Notes: generated from the sequence alone by a model not told the origin. Counted from the stretch's first letter, positions 44,210-56,833 are shown. The stretch: 64,000 bases of DNA from Artocarpus heterophyllus (GCA_025403435.1 CM046331.1:26474693-26538692); one strand, 5' to 3'. Program-made: numbers and translations.

Positions 44210-47182
44210 ATGGCGGCAGCGGCGGCGGCGACGACGGAATCACAATCGGAGCAGAGCAATGCGAAGCCAGGGCTGAGAAAGCCTGTCTTCATCAAGGTGG
44301 ATCAGCTCAAGCCCGGCACTAGCGGCCACACACTCGTCGCCAAGGTCCTCAGCTCCAACACCGTCTTGCAGAAGGGCCGATCGGTCTCCCACCACCTCCG
44401 CCAGACCCGTATCGCCGAGTGCCTCATCGGCGACGAGACTGGAACCATCGTCTTCACTGCCAGGAACGAACAAGGTACTTTTTTCCCGTCTCCGATCGTT
44501 CTCTCTCTTCGATTCTTTATTTGTTTTCTTGTTTTGTTTTGATTTTGCCTTTCTTAGTGGGTTTTTCACCTCATTTCTGATGTTATCTTAAAGCTTGATT
44601 TCTTATTTATGGTGAAGAGAGAGAAGATATTTGCGTGTTTACGTTATCTCTCATACCAACAAAAAAAAAAAAAAAGAAAATTAGAAAATTTGAAGGAAAA
44701 TGATAATTTATGAGGTGTTATGCTGTATTCCTGATTTGGAATTGGTTGATTTTGTTTTAATTTTGTGCTTCCGTGTTGAAATGGTGAATTTTGTTTAGAC
44801 ATTGATTCCTTTTCATTTGAGATGTCTTCTCTAAAATAGTTTGTGAGAAAATGAGTAAGTTTTTTGCAATGTAAATAAGGGGGTGTGGAAAGCATGTATA
44901 GGGGGTGAGTAAAAGACCAGTTTGGTGAGTTTCTGAACGGAAATGAAGCAGTGATTGAGAATCCTGATAGATACTACCTATCATAATTTTTGGTAATTCT
45001 AGGGGAAGCATATATTAGAAATTAAGATGCTAAATCTGTTTTCAAGTGTTAAATGCAAGCGGTGACTTGGGAGGTCTATGGGACAGGATAACATTAGGGG
45101 TTTTAAATTTGAGAAAGCTTTGTTCATGAATTTGTGAAGGAGAAGCAATGTACTTAAGGCATTGTGTACCCAGTCATGAGTCATGAAGTGATGAGTATCT
45201 TGAAATTTTTTGTGTCTGTTTCACATTTTTACCAATTGTATGCAAGCAAAATATCTTTGAAGAGTAGGTTTGCATACATTCTCATCATTTGTTCTGTATA
45301 TTCCTTTTTTGCAGTGAAATGCTCCTCCTATAAATATCTCACGATATCTATGAATGCTTGATCTCATTTTTGCATTTTGTTCCTTTTGGGCTGCCTTAAG
45401 CTGGCAGAGAGTCCGTAATAGCAAGAATGAAATTCTCTTTTGTGTGTATGTGTGTTTGACTTTTTTGTTATATAATGACGAGACAGTTGCATTAATTTTT
45501 TCTCCTCTATGAAAGTATGAGATCTTTCCTGGTGCTTCTCATCTTTTGACTAACAGAGGAATTGATGTAATCTTATTATCTTATTAGATTTTAGGATCCT
45601 GTTATCTTATTTAGTTTTCAAATAGAGGTTAAGTCTTTAGTGTTTTCAGTGGCAACTGTAGCCAAGCTATGAAAGGTTTGAGTTGTTAGGCTTTGGATGA
45701 GAGTTAACTAAGTAGCCACATACTATCTTAAACGAGTTGTATATCTTTGCATACATTGGAAGATGAAAACGTCAGATAGACGCATTCACTATGACTCGAT
45801 AAAATTTCAAAAGCATATGCTAAATCACAGCTATTTCAAATATAGAAAGGTTTACATTTGTTATCAATTATGTATTTTGGGATGATGACATGGTTTATCA
45901 TACTCTTAAAATTTTGGATTGAACCTGTGTAATAAGATTATGAGAAGGCGCATTGCAACCATGAGACATATTTGTGATTAAGGTAAATTGCTAATGATAC
46001 TCTGTTTTGTTAATTAATTGTGGAATCCGTGTTTTATCCGTACAAATTTCTCAGCAGTAGAAATTTATACATAGTGTAGTTTATTCCTGTCGTTTAATAA
46101 TTTACACAATTTGTCTTTGTGAGCTAATAATCATAGGTTGAAACGATTGCAAAGTACAAAATATGTCAGATTCAGACATTCGATATGCTTCCTTTTTTAT
46201 AGAAAAAAAAAAAAAAAGACGTTCCATCAAAATTTTTGTGCCTATAACAGTTATATCTAATATTTTGTTAGGGTTGCTTTTGAACAGTTACTGAATACAT
46301 ATACCTAAGATTTTTTATGATTTAATGGCTATTAGGAAGCAATAATTATGGTTTTGTTATCCTTGATAGGAAACACAAGAAAAACCCTTTCAGTTTTTGT
46401 TACCACGTTGAGATGTCTATCATTACGGGTTTCACTATGTACTGTTTTACTATCTTTGACCTGTCCGATTGTGTAAGAGATTTTGCTGTAATGATTTAAA
46501 GGCTTTAACCCCTTTGCTTAAATTTTTTGTAGGCTTGACATTTATGTACGAGTGTAACCCTGAACAAATTTAATTCCGTGGGACAAATATGTTTTCATTT
46601 CTTTTATCATCTTTCTATTTGAGATGATAACAGCAACTTAATTAAGGTGATGTTTGGTAACTTAGTCTGAACCGGAAAAATTCTAGTTCAAATCGGTTTT
46701 GCTGTAGGGTTTTCTCTCATAGAATTTGGATGATAATAGCGTTTCCAATTCGAACTATCATTTTGAACTATTGATCCAAAGTTCCAAACATCCTGATCCT
46801 ATAAATGTTTTTGTTGTTTTTGCTGAAAGTCTTCAAGTAGTTTTCTCCTAAATCTAGCAATTTCCTGAAATTATAACAAATTACTGAGTACAGTTCAAAT
46901 GTTTGTGGGAAAGAATTGTGGCAGTTTCTGATTGCTAATAGGGCCTTCCCAAATGATGTTTCCCTTTACCTGTTTTGTTTTCTTTGTGCAGTTGACTTGA
47001 TGAAGCCTGATACGACAATCATTCTTCGAAACGCAAAGATCGATATGTTCAAGGGATCGATGAGGCTGGCCGTTGACAAGTGGGGCCGTGTTGAGGTCAC
47101 TGAGCCTGCACAGTTTGTTGTCAAGGAGGACAACAATCTCTCTTTGGTTGAATATGAGCTGGTGAATGTTGTGGAGGAATGA
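44210..47182 (+). CDS. Single-stranded nucleic-acid-binding OB-fold protein, SOSS-B/At4g28440 type (2 exons, 151 aa)
   Basis: Exon 1 is 44210-44474 and exon 2 is 46992-47182, joined in phase 1 (CAAG|GTACTT ... TTTGTGCAG|TTGAC) across a 2,517-bp intron. The product starts with an alanine run (residues 2-7), then a single OB fold: KPVFIKVDQLKPGTSGHTLV, ECLIGDETGTIVFTARNEQ, LMKPDTTIILRNAKIDMFKG, MRLAVDKWGRVEV. It ends with an acidic tail (LVNVVEE). Length and order match the plant At4g28440-like family (about 150 aa), related to the ssDNA-binding subunit SOSS-B/hSSB. Animal SOSS-B acts in double-strand-break repair; the plant role is less certain and may include RNA or G-quadruplex binding. The gene appears intact. 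The large intron contains a MITE-like insertion near 46645-46800. Confidence 0.92.
46645..46800. repeat. MITE-like sequence in the OB-fold gene intron
   Basis: GATGTTTGGTAACTTAGTCT at the left and, reverse-complemented from the right, GGATGTTTGGAACTTTGGAT form imperfect inverted repeats about 150 bp apart. A relative is seen at about 40065-40205 and a weaker one near 22320-22440. The target duplication is not clear. Confidence 0.45.
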
Positions 47183-48325
47183 ATAAGTGGGTTCTTTTGA
47201 CGCATACTATTACGAGGAGTAGCTTCGAACTTATAAAAGATATGGTGGTTGGTAGTGCTCTAATTGCTAGGTACATGCTGTTGATGCTCTGGCTATTACT
47301 TAATATTATTTACTGGAATGTCTTGTTTGGGACTGGCTGATAATGAGAACAGAAGATCACTCCTTATGAACACCTCAAATTAGGGTATTGTTATGATCTG
47401 ACAAGGACTGCCTGAGTCGTTCCTTATTGTGGAATTGTAAACAAGTATTGATGGTTAACGATCTCCCCTTGGGTTAAATTACTCCCTCATCTTCATCACT
47501 AATTATTGCATGTGTTTACTCTGGTTATCATGATGAACACATTAATTTAAACCAATTGAGGAAATTATTTTTTAAACAAATTATGGACGTCACATTAACC
47601 ATCTTCAAACATGATTTTGTTTTGGATAATTGATAGAAATGGTTCCTGAACTTTATGGTGGGTGGTGATTACTTGGTCCTTGATCTTTATCACGAGGGTG
47701 TTTTGTCTAAATTTTAACAGTAATCATTGGAGTGAACCACTTCAACTAATTTTGTTAATCTAAATCATTGAGATGCTTAAAAACAAGCTTTGTACCATTG
47801 AATCTGTGTAAAAATATGGTGCAATGATATATAGTAATATACTCTCAGATTGTACCATGTGGCAAGTTGAAAACCCTTATCCTCAAATTATACGAAATCT
47901 TAATACAAAATTCTATTTTATTACTAAATAATATGGTACAAATCCTAATTGAGAAATCCGTGATTCAAATTAAAAAAAAAAAAAAAAAACCTTAAATCTT
48001 AAGCCAGATATCCCCGATCTCCCCACCTGACGCTCGCCCAGGCAATGTCGCCCGGATGCTTGCTCGCCTAACACCGTCACACGGCCACCTCTCGGTGTCA
48101 AGAGTGGCATCACCATAATTTAGTCGATTAAAGGAGTGCCACTATAGAATTCGGGGACATTATAGTAATTTTTCCTATATTATATATATTTATATGTGTG
48201 TTAGAAAATAACGAAAAATAGACGAATAGAAACCACAAAAATAAAGAATACACGAATATATGTAGAAAATCTTAGAAGGAATAAATCTACTATTTCAAAA
48301 AATTGATAAAAAAGAGTGTTTCGAA

Positions 48326-48356
<31 letters not shown>

Positions 48357-48512
48357 GGCCCAACAAACCCTGGATGATCGGGCCTATCACCCGATCCTTC
48401 TGCTACTACCACAGACATAAAAAAATTCTCATAATTATTTTTCATCACAAGAACGTTGCATCGTGAATTTTTGGGCTAGACCAAAATAAGATTCAGATTA
48501 CCGTACTCCATC

Positions 48513-48554
<42 letters not shown>

Positions 48555-48772
48555 AATACACAGATTACGTGGCTGCATGTTTTGAAAGAAAACGGTTATG
48601 CTACGTAGATGACCTGTTCCCAGATCTCCCTCATTTAGGTACTATCCCCCAAAACAAAAAAAAAAAGGCCTTTTTGGTTTCCTGAAAAGGCTCTTGATTC
48701 ACACAAAAAAAGAAGAAGTTTGCAGATCATAGACAGTGTTGAGAAGCCTAAAGTTAGAAATAGAATACAATA
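47183..48772. other. Intergenic region between the OB-fold and taximin genes
   Basis: It contains the 3' UTR of the OB-fold gene, a MULE-like TTCCTGAACTTTATGG word at about 47646, a poly-A tract at 47970-47990, and TA microsatellites at about 48337-48356 and 48511-48551. No reading frame is supported. The promoter and 5' leader of the taximin gene should lie in the last few hundred bases. Confidence 0.5.
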
Positions 48773-48881
48773 ATGGCCGAATCATGTAGGCCTTTAGGGT
48801 TTCTGATCGGACTACCCTTTGCTTTTCTTTCTCTTCTCATTTCTCTTGTTGGTGCTGTAGTGTGGATTATTGGGTTAGCTC

Positions 48882-48916
<35 letters not shown>

Positions 48917-48996
48917 GTGTTTTTGTAAATTCTTTTGAAACTTGAATTGTTTTCGTATTGCCTTTCGTTTTGCAGTGTTTTATCACATTGGTACCC

Positions 48997-49027
<31 letters not shown>

Positions 49028-49243
49028 CGTTTAAAGATCATTTTTATATTTGTTTCCCAAGGTGCTATTAATGTTGATAAGATCTTGTTTCTCTAATTTT
49101 GTTTTTAATTTTATGACAGGTCTGTCTTGAGTTGTTTGTGCCCTTGTTGTGTATGTTTCGCTGGCATTGTAAATATGGCAATTAGCCTCGTCAAGCTTCC
49201 TGTTAAGATAATCGAATGGTTTGTTGATTTAATTCCTTGCTGA
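48773..49243 (+). CDS. TAX2: TAXIMIN-type cysteine-rich signalling peptide precursor (2 exons, 74 aa)
   Basis: Exon 1 is 48773-48873 and exon 2 is 49120-49243; the junction GG|GTTAGC ... TGACAG|GTCTG closes 75 codons in frame. The product begins [20 protein letters not shown], the hallmark N-terminus of plant taximins, continues through a hydrophobic stretch (residues 9-34), then a cysteine cluster SCLCPCCVC (Cys 39, 41, 43, 44, 46), an amphipathic segment [16 protein letters not shown], and a terminal Cys 74 (seven Cys in all). Taximins were first described from jasmonate-treated Taxus cells; Arabidopsis TAX1 affects lateral organ separation and the peptides associate with the secretory pathway and plasma membrane. 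The sequence looks closer to TAX2 than TAX1, but that call is from memory. AATAAA lies at 49254-49259. A (CT)n tract follows the donor. Confidence 0.93.
48885..49022. repeat. (CT)n and (TA)n microsatellites in the taximin intron
   Basis: An uninterrupted CT run covers about 48885-48911 and a TA run about 48998-49023, both inside the 246-bp intron. Confidence 0.85.
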
Positions 49244-49837
49244 TCATATATGTAATAAAATAGCACACCTGTACTTTAGGGGATTATTTTTTTTTTCTCT
49301 TCTTGTTATTTATATATTTTTTTCTTAATGTAACGATTTGGGATGCTTTTTCCTGGAGTATTATACCACTAATTGTTCGTCTGACCAATTTATATTAATT
49401 AGGGGACAGTAAAGGGACAAAAAAATAGGTCAACAAATTTTGATTTCGTCATTCATTAGAATAATTTTACAATGCTTGAACATTTATTACAATTTTTTAT
49501 TTGAAATATTAAATTACTTACTACACATCTTTTGATTACAATATTGCTCTTCACTACTTCAACCTGATAAATCCTAAAATTACTGGCAATATGCAACTTC
49601 AAATCTACACCCTCAATTACCTTACCTTCCACATTCCTTCTCTCTCTTTTTTAGCTTTAGGTATGAATCATTATCTTCGAGCCTAAGCTAAATGCATACT
49701 CTTCTTTAGATGTTTTCTTTATCTTTTGACATGTCTCTCTTTAGTTTTTACAAACAAAGATACTTAATAACAAACCAAAACATATTTAGAAAGGCGCCAC
49801 TCTTAGTCTTCAACCCGCTCCCGATTTTCGTTTTGGG
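49244..49837. other. Taximin 3' region and AT-rich spacer
   Basis: AATAAA at 49254-49259 is very close to the stop codon, so the functional polyadenylation signal may lie further downstream. Nothing else is recognised; no reading frame is credible. Confidence 0.45.
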
Positions 49838-50336
49838 ATAGTTATTTTTCTATACCCTCTATTTTAAATTAATTCAATACCTATATTTTCAGTTTTTAAT
49901 CTCATTTAATATATATATATATCTTTGGATTAGATTTAATACATAAATTTATACCATACTTCAGTCAATAGTTGATTTTAACCTTTAACATGACCAAATT
50001 TTCTTTAAATAAAATAGAGAAAAATTAAAATTTTTAAGAAATAAAAAGAAAACAAAAACAATAATACATAAAGCACCTATTTTTTAGCGTATTCTGTACA
50101 TTTTTGAAGTAAAAAGACTTTAGTATAAAGCTTTTTTAAATTTGTAATATTCTCTTATTTTTTAATTTAAGGGTATTTTGGATAATTTTTTATATCAATT
50201 TTAAGTATTGATTAGAAAAAGTATAAATTTATGCATTAAATATAATCTAAAGATATAAATTCGTTAAGATCTAAAAATAAATATATAGTGTTTGAATAAA
50301 CAAAACATATAAGGGATAGAAAGGTAAATAACCCTT
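49838..50336. mobile_element. Long-inverted-repeat non-autonomous element, copy B
   Basis: The left edge AGTTATTTTTCTATACCCTC and the reverse-complemented right edge GGTTATTTACCTTTCTATCC start inverted repeats extending through the TTAGATTTAATACATAAATT block. It is homologous to the element at 12606-13166, which shares the TATTAAATCTAATATAAAG-TAT words. It is 0.6 kb downstream of the taximin gene. No coding capacity. Confidence 0.6.
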
Positions 50337-50683
50337 TCCTTTTCTAATCCCTTTGTTTTTAGGATTATGCCGAACGGAGTTTATTATGGTTTCTTATTGT
50401 TCTTTAACGTACCGTAAGTTCATTACCCAATATAAAACGTTGTTATTGTTTCTGCTTGTTTCTTCTTTGCGTATATTGATTTTCTTTTTTCATATAATTT
50501 AAGATGTCATTTGATTTTACTATTATCCTGGGTTCAGTAATTAGCCAAGAACGCTATTTTTATTTTTATTTATGATATTACTGGTTTTGCTTTGTAAATT
50601 TTTTGTCTAGACTTTTTAATATGTATGAATTTTTTAATTTTTGATTTAATTACTTTTCAAGAGGTGATTTACTTAAAGACAAA

Positions 50684-51494
50684 AATATTTCTGCTAAAAA
50701 AATAATAAAAAAATTGATTTGTAAGGAATAGAATTTTCTTTGTCCAGACGTTTTGGCCTTTGGGCTTCTTCTTCTTCTTCTTCTTATTATTATTATTATT
50801 TTTACTTGCCTTTTTAATTTTTTTAAGAAAGTGAGGAAATTAGGCTTAAAGTATGTTGGAAAAAATTTATTGGCCAAAAGTTAACGCTATTTTTGGGGAG
50901 ATTTTCTCACTTTGGTGTGAGATTTTTCTCCAACCTGACGCCAAATTTTCCCCCAAAAATAGCGTGAAAACAAGAACTGAATAGTTGCACACCAAATCTA
51001 GCATGCTACTGTTCACCCATGCCATTTTTTTTAAGTTTCTTTATTGATAAAAACCTCTCAACTTAAATTTATAGTTTTCTATTTTTAACCCAACTTCATA
51101 GTTTTCAATAAAATTAATTACCTTTTGCTAAATGTTTTATGTCCCAAATTTTTTGTATTATCTCATCGTTAATTTATATGATGTAAAATTAATTTGTAAG
51201 CCGTTAAAATGTCAATTACATAAATGTAAAAACTTCAAATAATTAATTCAACATTAATTAAAATTACATGAAATTGAAAATATGCAAATAAAGTAACGTA
51301 ATGTAAGATGCATATGACAGAATTAAATTACATAATTGGTGAAATAAATAAATAGTAGAGAATTAGTAAAAAACAATATAAAAATAAGATGAAGTAGAAT
51401 ATGCCAAGAATATTTTTTATTTCTACTAAAAAAATAAAAAAATTGATTTGTAAGGAATAGAATTTTCTTTGTCCAGACGTTTTGGCCTTTGGGC

Positions 51495-51535
<41 letters not shown>

Positions 51536-53576
51536 TTACTTGCCTTTTTATTTTTTTAAGGAAGAATGAGGAAATTAGGCTAAAAGTATGTTGGAAAAAA
51601 TTTATAGGCTAAAAGTCAACGCTATTTTTGAGGAGATTTTGTCACTTTGGCGTGAGATTTTTCTCCAACCTGAAGCCAAATTCTTCCCTAAAAATAACGT
51701 GAAAATAAGAATTGAATAGTAGCACACCAAATCTAGCATGCTACTGTTCATCCATGCCTTTTTTTTTAGTTTCTTTATTGATAAAAACCTCTCAACTTAA
51801 ATTTATAGTTTTCTATTTTTAACTCAACTTTATAGTTTTCAATAAATTAATTACCTTTTGCTAAATGTTTTATGTCCCAAATTTTTTGTATTATCTCATC
51901 ATTAATTTATATGGTGTAAAATTAATATGTAAGCCGTTAAATGTCAATTACATAAATGTAAAAACTTCAAATAATTAATTAAAATTACATGAAATTGAAA
52001 ATATGCAAATAAAGTAACGTAATGTAAGATGCATATGACAGAATTAAATTACATAATTGGTGAAATAAATAAATAGTAGGGAATTAGTAAAAAACAATAT
52101 AAAAATATGATGAAGTAGAATATGCCAAGAATATTTGTTATTTCTGCTAAAAAAAATTAAAAAAATTGATTTGTAAGGAATAGAATTTTCTTTGTCCAAA
52201 CGTTTTGGCCTATGGGCTTATTATTATTATTATTAATTTTTTTTTACTTGGCTTTTTATTTTTTTAAGGAAGAATGAGGAAATTAGGCTAAAAGTATGTT
52301 GGAAAAAATTTATGGGCTAAAACTCAATGCTATTTTTGGGGAGATTTTGTCACTTTGGCGTAAGATTTTTCTCCAACCTGACACCAAATTCTCCCCCAAA
52401 GATAGCGTGAAAATAAGAATTGAATAGTTGCACACCAAATCTAGCATGCTACTGTTCATCCATGCCATTTTTTTAAGTTTCTTTATTGATAAAAACCTCT
52501 CAAGTTAAATTTATAGTTTTCTATTTTTAACCCAACTTTATAGTTTTCAATAAAATTAATTACCTTTTGCTAAATGCTTTATGTCCCAAATTTTTTGTAT
52601 TTTCTGATCGTTAATTTATATGGTGTAAAATTAATACGTAAGCCGTTAAAATGTCAATTACATAAATGTAAAAACTTCAAATAATTAATTCAACATTAAT
52701 TAAAATTACATGAAATTGAAAAATGCAAATAAAGTAACGTAATGTAAGATGCATATGACAAAATTAAATTACATAATTGGTGAAATAAATAAATAGTAGA
52801 GAATTAGTAAAAACAATATAAAAATTAGATGAAGTAGAATATGCCAAGAATATTTTTTATTTCTACTAAAAAAATAAAAAAAATTGATTTGTAAGGAAAG
52901 AATTTTCTTTGTCCAGACGTTTTGGCCTTTGGGCTTATTATTATTATTATTATTTTTACTTGCCTTTTTATTTTTTTAAGGAAGAATGAGGAAATTAGGC
53001 TAAAAGTATGTTGGAAAAAATTTATAGGCTAAAAGTCAATGCTATTTTTGGGGAGATTTTGTCACTTTGGTGTGAGATTTTTCTCCAACCTGACGTCAAA
53101 TTCTCCCCCAAAAATAGCTTGAAAATAAGAATTGAATAGTAGCACACCAAATCTAGCATGCTACTATTCATCCATGCCATTTTTTTTAGTTTCTTTATTT
53201 ATAAAAACCTCTCAACTTAAATTTATAGTTCTCTATTTTTAACCCAACTTTATAGTTTTCAATAAAATTAATTATCCTTTTGCTAAATGTTTTATGTCCC
53301 AAATTTTTTGTGTTATCTCATCGTTAATTTATATGGTGTAAAATTAATATGTAAGCCGTTAAAATGTCAATTACATAAATGTAAAAACTTCAAATAATTA
53401 ATTCAACATTACTTAAAATTACATGAAATTGAAAATATGCAAATAAAGTAACGTAATGTAAGATGCATATGACAGAATTAAATTACATAATTGGTGAAAT
53501 AAATAAATAGTAGGGAATTAGTAAAAAACAATATAAAAGAAAGATGAAGTAGAATATGTCAAGAATATTTTTTTTG
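50684..53576. repeat. Four-copy tandem array, unit about 720 bp, with an embedded hairpin and TTA microsatellite
   Basis: Units start at about 50691, 51423, 52144 and 52863 (periods 732, 721 and 719 bp), each opening with CT-CTAAAAAAAT, then TTGATTTGTAAGGAA and GTCCAGACGTTTTGGCC. Each holds a (TTA)n or (CTT)n(TTA)n run of different length, longest in unit 2 (about 51497-51534). An inverted repeat about 80 bp wide follows, with arms CGCTATTTTTGGGG and CCCCAAAAATAGCG (50885-50964 in unit 1; partly decayed in units 2-4). The remainder is conserved AT-rich DNA with CACCAAATCTAGCATGCTAC and AAAGTAACGTAATGTAAGAT. The units are highly similar by eye. No coding frame persists through all of them. Confidence 0.92.
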
Positions 53577-54086
53577 TGTTAAAAATAATGTAATGGATTA
53601 AAGATAAAATTACTGTTTAATATGACAGTTACATTATTTTGGTGTAAAAGTTACATCATTTTAATGTTATGGGTTGAAGATATACCTAAGTAGCACTTTG
53701 ATACAAATTCTTTGTTTATAAACTAATAAATTACCTAAGATACCTTTTAAGTTTAAAATCCAATCTTACCTCTCTCCTCATTTGACTCTCTCTCTTCCCA
53801 ATTTGTCCCTCTCTATGACGAGGACGCAACTCTCTCTCTCTCAATCTCAAAATCGCTGTCGAAGTTCCATGTCCAACTGTCGTTGCTACCTCGCAAATCA
53901 CCAATGATCGAAAGTTGCAGAGAACCATCATCACTCGCGAAGGAAATGGCCACCGTTGCTCACAAAAGAAATCATGACTTTGTCGCTCATGATGGATGAG
54001 TCAGATCTGTTAGCAAATGTGCTTGGAGAAGAAACATGATCTTTCGGTAGGGTCGTACACTGTGCGACCGATATTTGATATCCTCT
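53577..54086. other. Spacer left of the gypsy element
   Basis: This is the pre-insertion host sequence of the retrotransposon. It is richer in G and C from 53820 to 54070 but has no supported gene; the minus-strand frame at 53731-53934 is arginine-rich low-complexity. The continuation of this locus is found after 63797. Confidence 0.4.
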
Positions 54087-56734
54087 TGTAATGTTCGAAA
54101 TTAATTAAATATGTTTAGTATGCAAGTTGGTGAATTAATGTGCCTAATTACAAGTTTATCCTAAATTAATCATTTTTTGTGTCAATTTCTTATTTAATTG
54201 CATTTAAATTGTTTTGTTTTGTTATCATAAATTTTTACCATTTTAATAGATCGATTATAGCAAATCTGTTTTTTGTATCATTTGTCAAAAATAAGATTTT
54301 ATTTAAAAAAGGTTAGATTACAGCAAATTGATTGATGACCAAAAGGTCCCATTCCATCACTCTCAGACACAATCACGTGGAATTCAACTTTGAAACTCAA
54401 AGCATATGCATTGGAAACTCAGAAAACTACCCTCAATCACCCTCCCACGTGAGTCCTCACTTAAACCAACGTATGAAAACAATCTTGCAACTCAGACAAC
54501 CCTTTTGCCAAATTGTGTGCTGAACACAATTTTCCTTATGAAAACCGTTTTTATATTTAGCATGGATTATACTCCAAAACTTAGGGCCCGTTTGGTTCGA
54601 GTATTTGAGTAAAGTATTTGAATTAAGATTTAAATTTTTATGAGAGAAAAATACTGTAGCAAAATGATTCGAACCGTGATTCGAATATCCAACCAAACGG
54701 GCCCTTAGACATCATTCACCCTGCTCTCTCTCTCTCTATCTTTCTCTTCTCCACGTTATTCTCCACTTCTTTCTCGCTTTTTCTTTCTTTGTGCTACCCA
54801 GAACACCCAGTCACAAACTCAACCATCTTCTAAAGACTCATCAAACAAAGCTCAAGAACACAACTTGGAGTCTTCATTTCAGCCATAACATAGGCTAAGG
54901 ATCAACATTTTAAATCTACTCAGTCAAATCCAACTGATCAAGCCGAGGTTAGAGTTGATTTTACTGAATTAAACTCATAATTTGATGTTTCAAATCTCTG
55001 ACTTATGAACAAACAGTTTTCTGTTTTAAGTTAGTTTGTCAAAATCCACTATGCATGTTATTATATGAGTTAAGATATTCTTAAACAACATGAAACCTGA
55101 GTTTATAGAACAACTTCTATCATGAATTCATGAATTATTTAGATTGAAAACCGAATTAAAATTAGTTTTTACATTTTTTTTTTGGTTTATTTTCAGAATA
55201 ATGTGTAAAAGTGCATGAAAAATTATGAAAAAGTGTTGCATGAGTATAAAATTAGATTTATAAGCTTCATATCATGTTTATGGACCATTTGGAAATGTTT
55301 TTTATGCATTAGAATGAATTTGTGATGAATTAATCTCAGTTTGAAGCTTGAGTGCTCGAACAAAGTACCACGGGCCGAGAGCATGCGGTCGATCGCATGC
55401 ACTACAGTGTGGTCGACTGCACTGCACCAGGGGCTGCTCTTAGGCCACCCAAGACCCTACTTGTCCCAAGGAGAATTTTAAGTGTGTTTCCACGTGTTTT
55501 ACAGATTAAAAACTCTTATGAATATGTTTTTAAGTGTGTTTGATTATTATGAAAATGAATAAGTTATTATAATTAGAAATGGCACACAAAGAAACCATGA
55601 ATAACATACTAGTGAGTTATTTCAACGATTAGACATTAATCTATTTAGTCTACACCTAAGGTTATTTGCTGTTTCGATTAGCTAACGTGTAGTAAAATAG
55701 GACAGCGGTGTAGGTGTGATTGTGCTAGATAATGAGGTAGGACTCTAGATCCTTCCTTTTTGATAGCTATGATTTTAAAATGAGTTTTGGTCATACTGTT
55801 CTTTCTTAAGACGTTTTTAAGAAATAAGTTGTTTTTACTTATTTATTTCCACTAGATATTGGATATGATCATAATGAATGATAATAATAAATATAAAATG
55901 ATAACACTGTAAAAGGATGCCTGGATAATGATATGATTAAAATGATATTGGATACTAAACAGATTAAGAACCCTGGTTTGGAATGATATGTTAGTACATG
56001 ATACCACACACAAAGATTGGGTCGTGCAGAGAGCGATCTTGGAGGTAGGTCCTAAAACCTAGCTGGGCCACTACGGTGGTGACTAGTCAGCTTTGCACAT
56101 AATGAACATTAATATATGATTTGAGATAATCACAGGGTCTTGAACGGTGAGTATGAAATTATTTGATTAATTATTTATTATTCCTCTAAATTGTATTTGA
56201 ATTCATTTATTTTATTTTATAAATGATGATTTTAGAACTTAAGTCCTACTGAGCCTTTTGCTCATGATTCTACTATTTTGTTTTTAAAATCCCTCCTTCC
56301 AAGTGGATCATAGTATGTCACTAAGTAGGATGTTGTTGTCATTCTCACGTGGATCGCGAGACGTTTAGATTATCATGTTTTTATTTCAAGGCATGTAATA
56401 ATAAAGACTTTGATTATATTCTATTGGACTGTAGTTTGTATTATTTCTTTACGTCTGTACTACGTGTGCACCATATAGGGTTTGGTGAGGCCTAAACTAT
56501 TTTGACAGGCTTTAAGACTTTAATTTATTTTTAGAGGTTATTGAAGGAATTTTACTCACTGAAATTTAAAGATTGGTAATATTTCAAAAAGGGTTGAAAA
56601 TTCACCACATTTTTATTAATTACCCTAAAAGGTTTTTCTTAAATTATTAATAAAATAACCAGCGTGTTTAGTTGAACCTGTTTAATTATTTTAATTAAAT
56701 CGCTACGTTACGACCCAAGTTTGGGTTCACGACA
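54087..56734 (+). repeat. Left LTR of the gypsy element (2,648 bp)
   Basis: It matches the right LTR along its length. It is longer chiefly because of the 121-bp MITE at 54584-54704 and other small indels. A GC-rich patch at 55370-55440, with GCGGTCGATCGCATGCAC and TGGTCGACTGCAC words, is also present in the right LTR at about 62440-62510. Confidence 0.93.
54584..54704. mobile_element. Tourist-like MITE inside the left LTR, 121 bp
   Basis: It has perfect 14-base terminal inverted repeats GGGCCCGTTTGGTT and a 3-base target duplication TTA (54581-54583 and 54705-54707). The right LTR has the uninterrupted sequence CAAAACTTAGACATCATTCA at the matching place (about 61845-61862), which proves the insertion and its target duplication. 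Confidence 0.95.
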
Positions 56735-56738
56735 GATT

Positions 56739-56750
56739 TGGTATCAAAGC
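56739..56750 (+). other. Primer-binding site (initiator tRNA-Met)
   Basis: TGGTATCAAAGC, four bases after the left LTR, differs by one base from TGGTATCAGAGC, the standard site for the 3' end of initiator methionine tRNA used by many plant gypsy elements. Confidence 0.85.
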
Positions 56751-56833
56751 TTTTGAACCTTGAAAATTATGCACACATAGATACAACAATTAAAACTACT
56801 AACAGTCTAATTTTCTTTTTAGAAACTAAGAGA

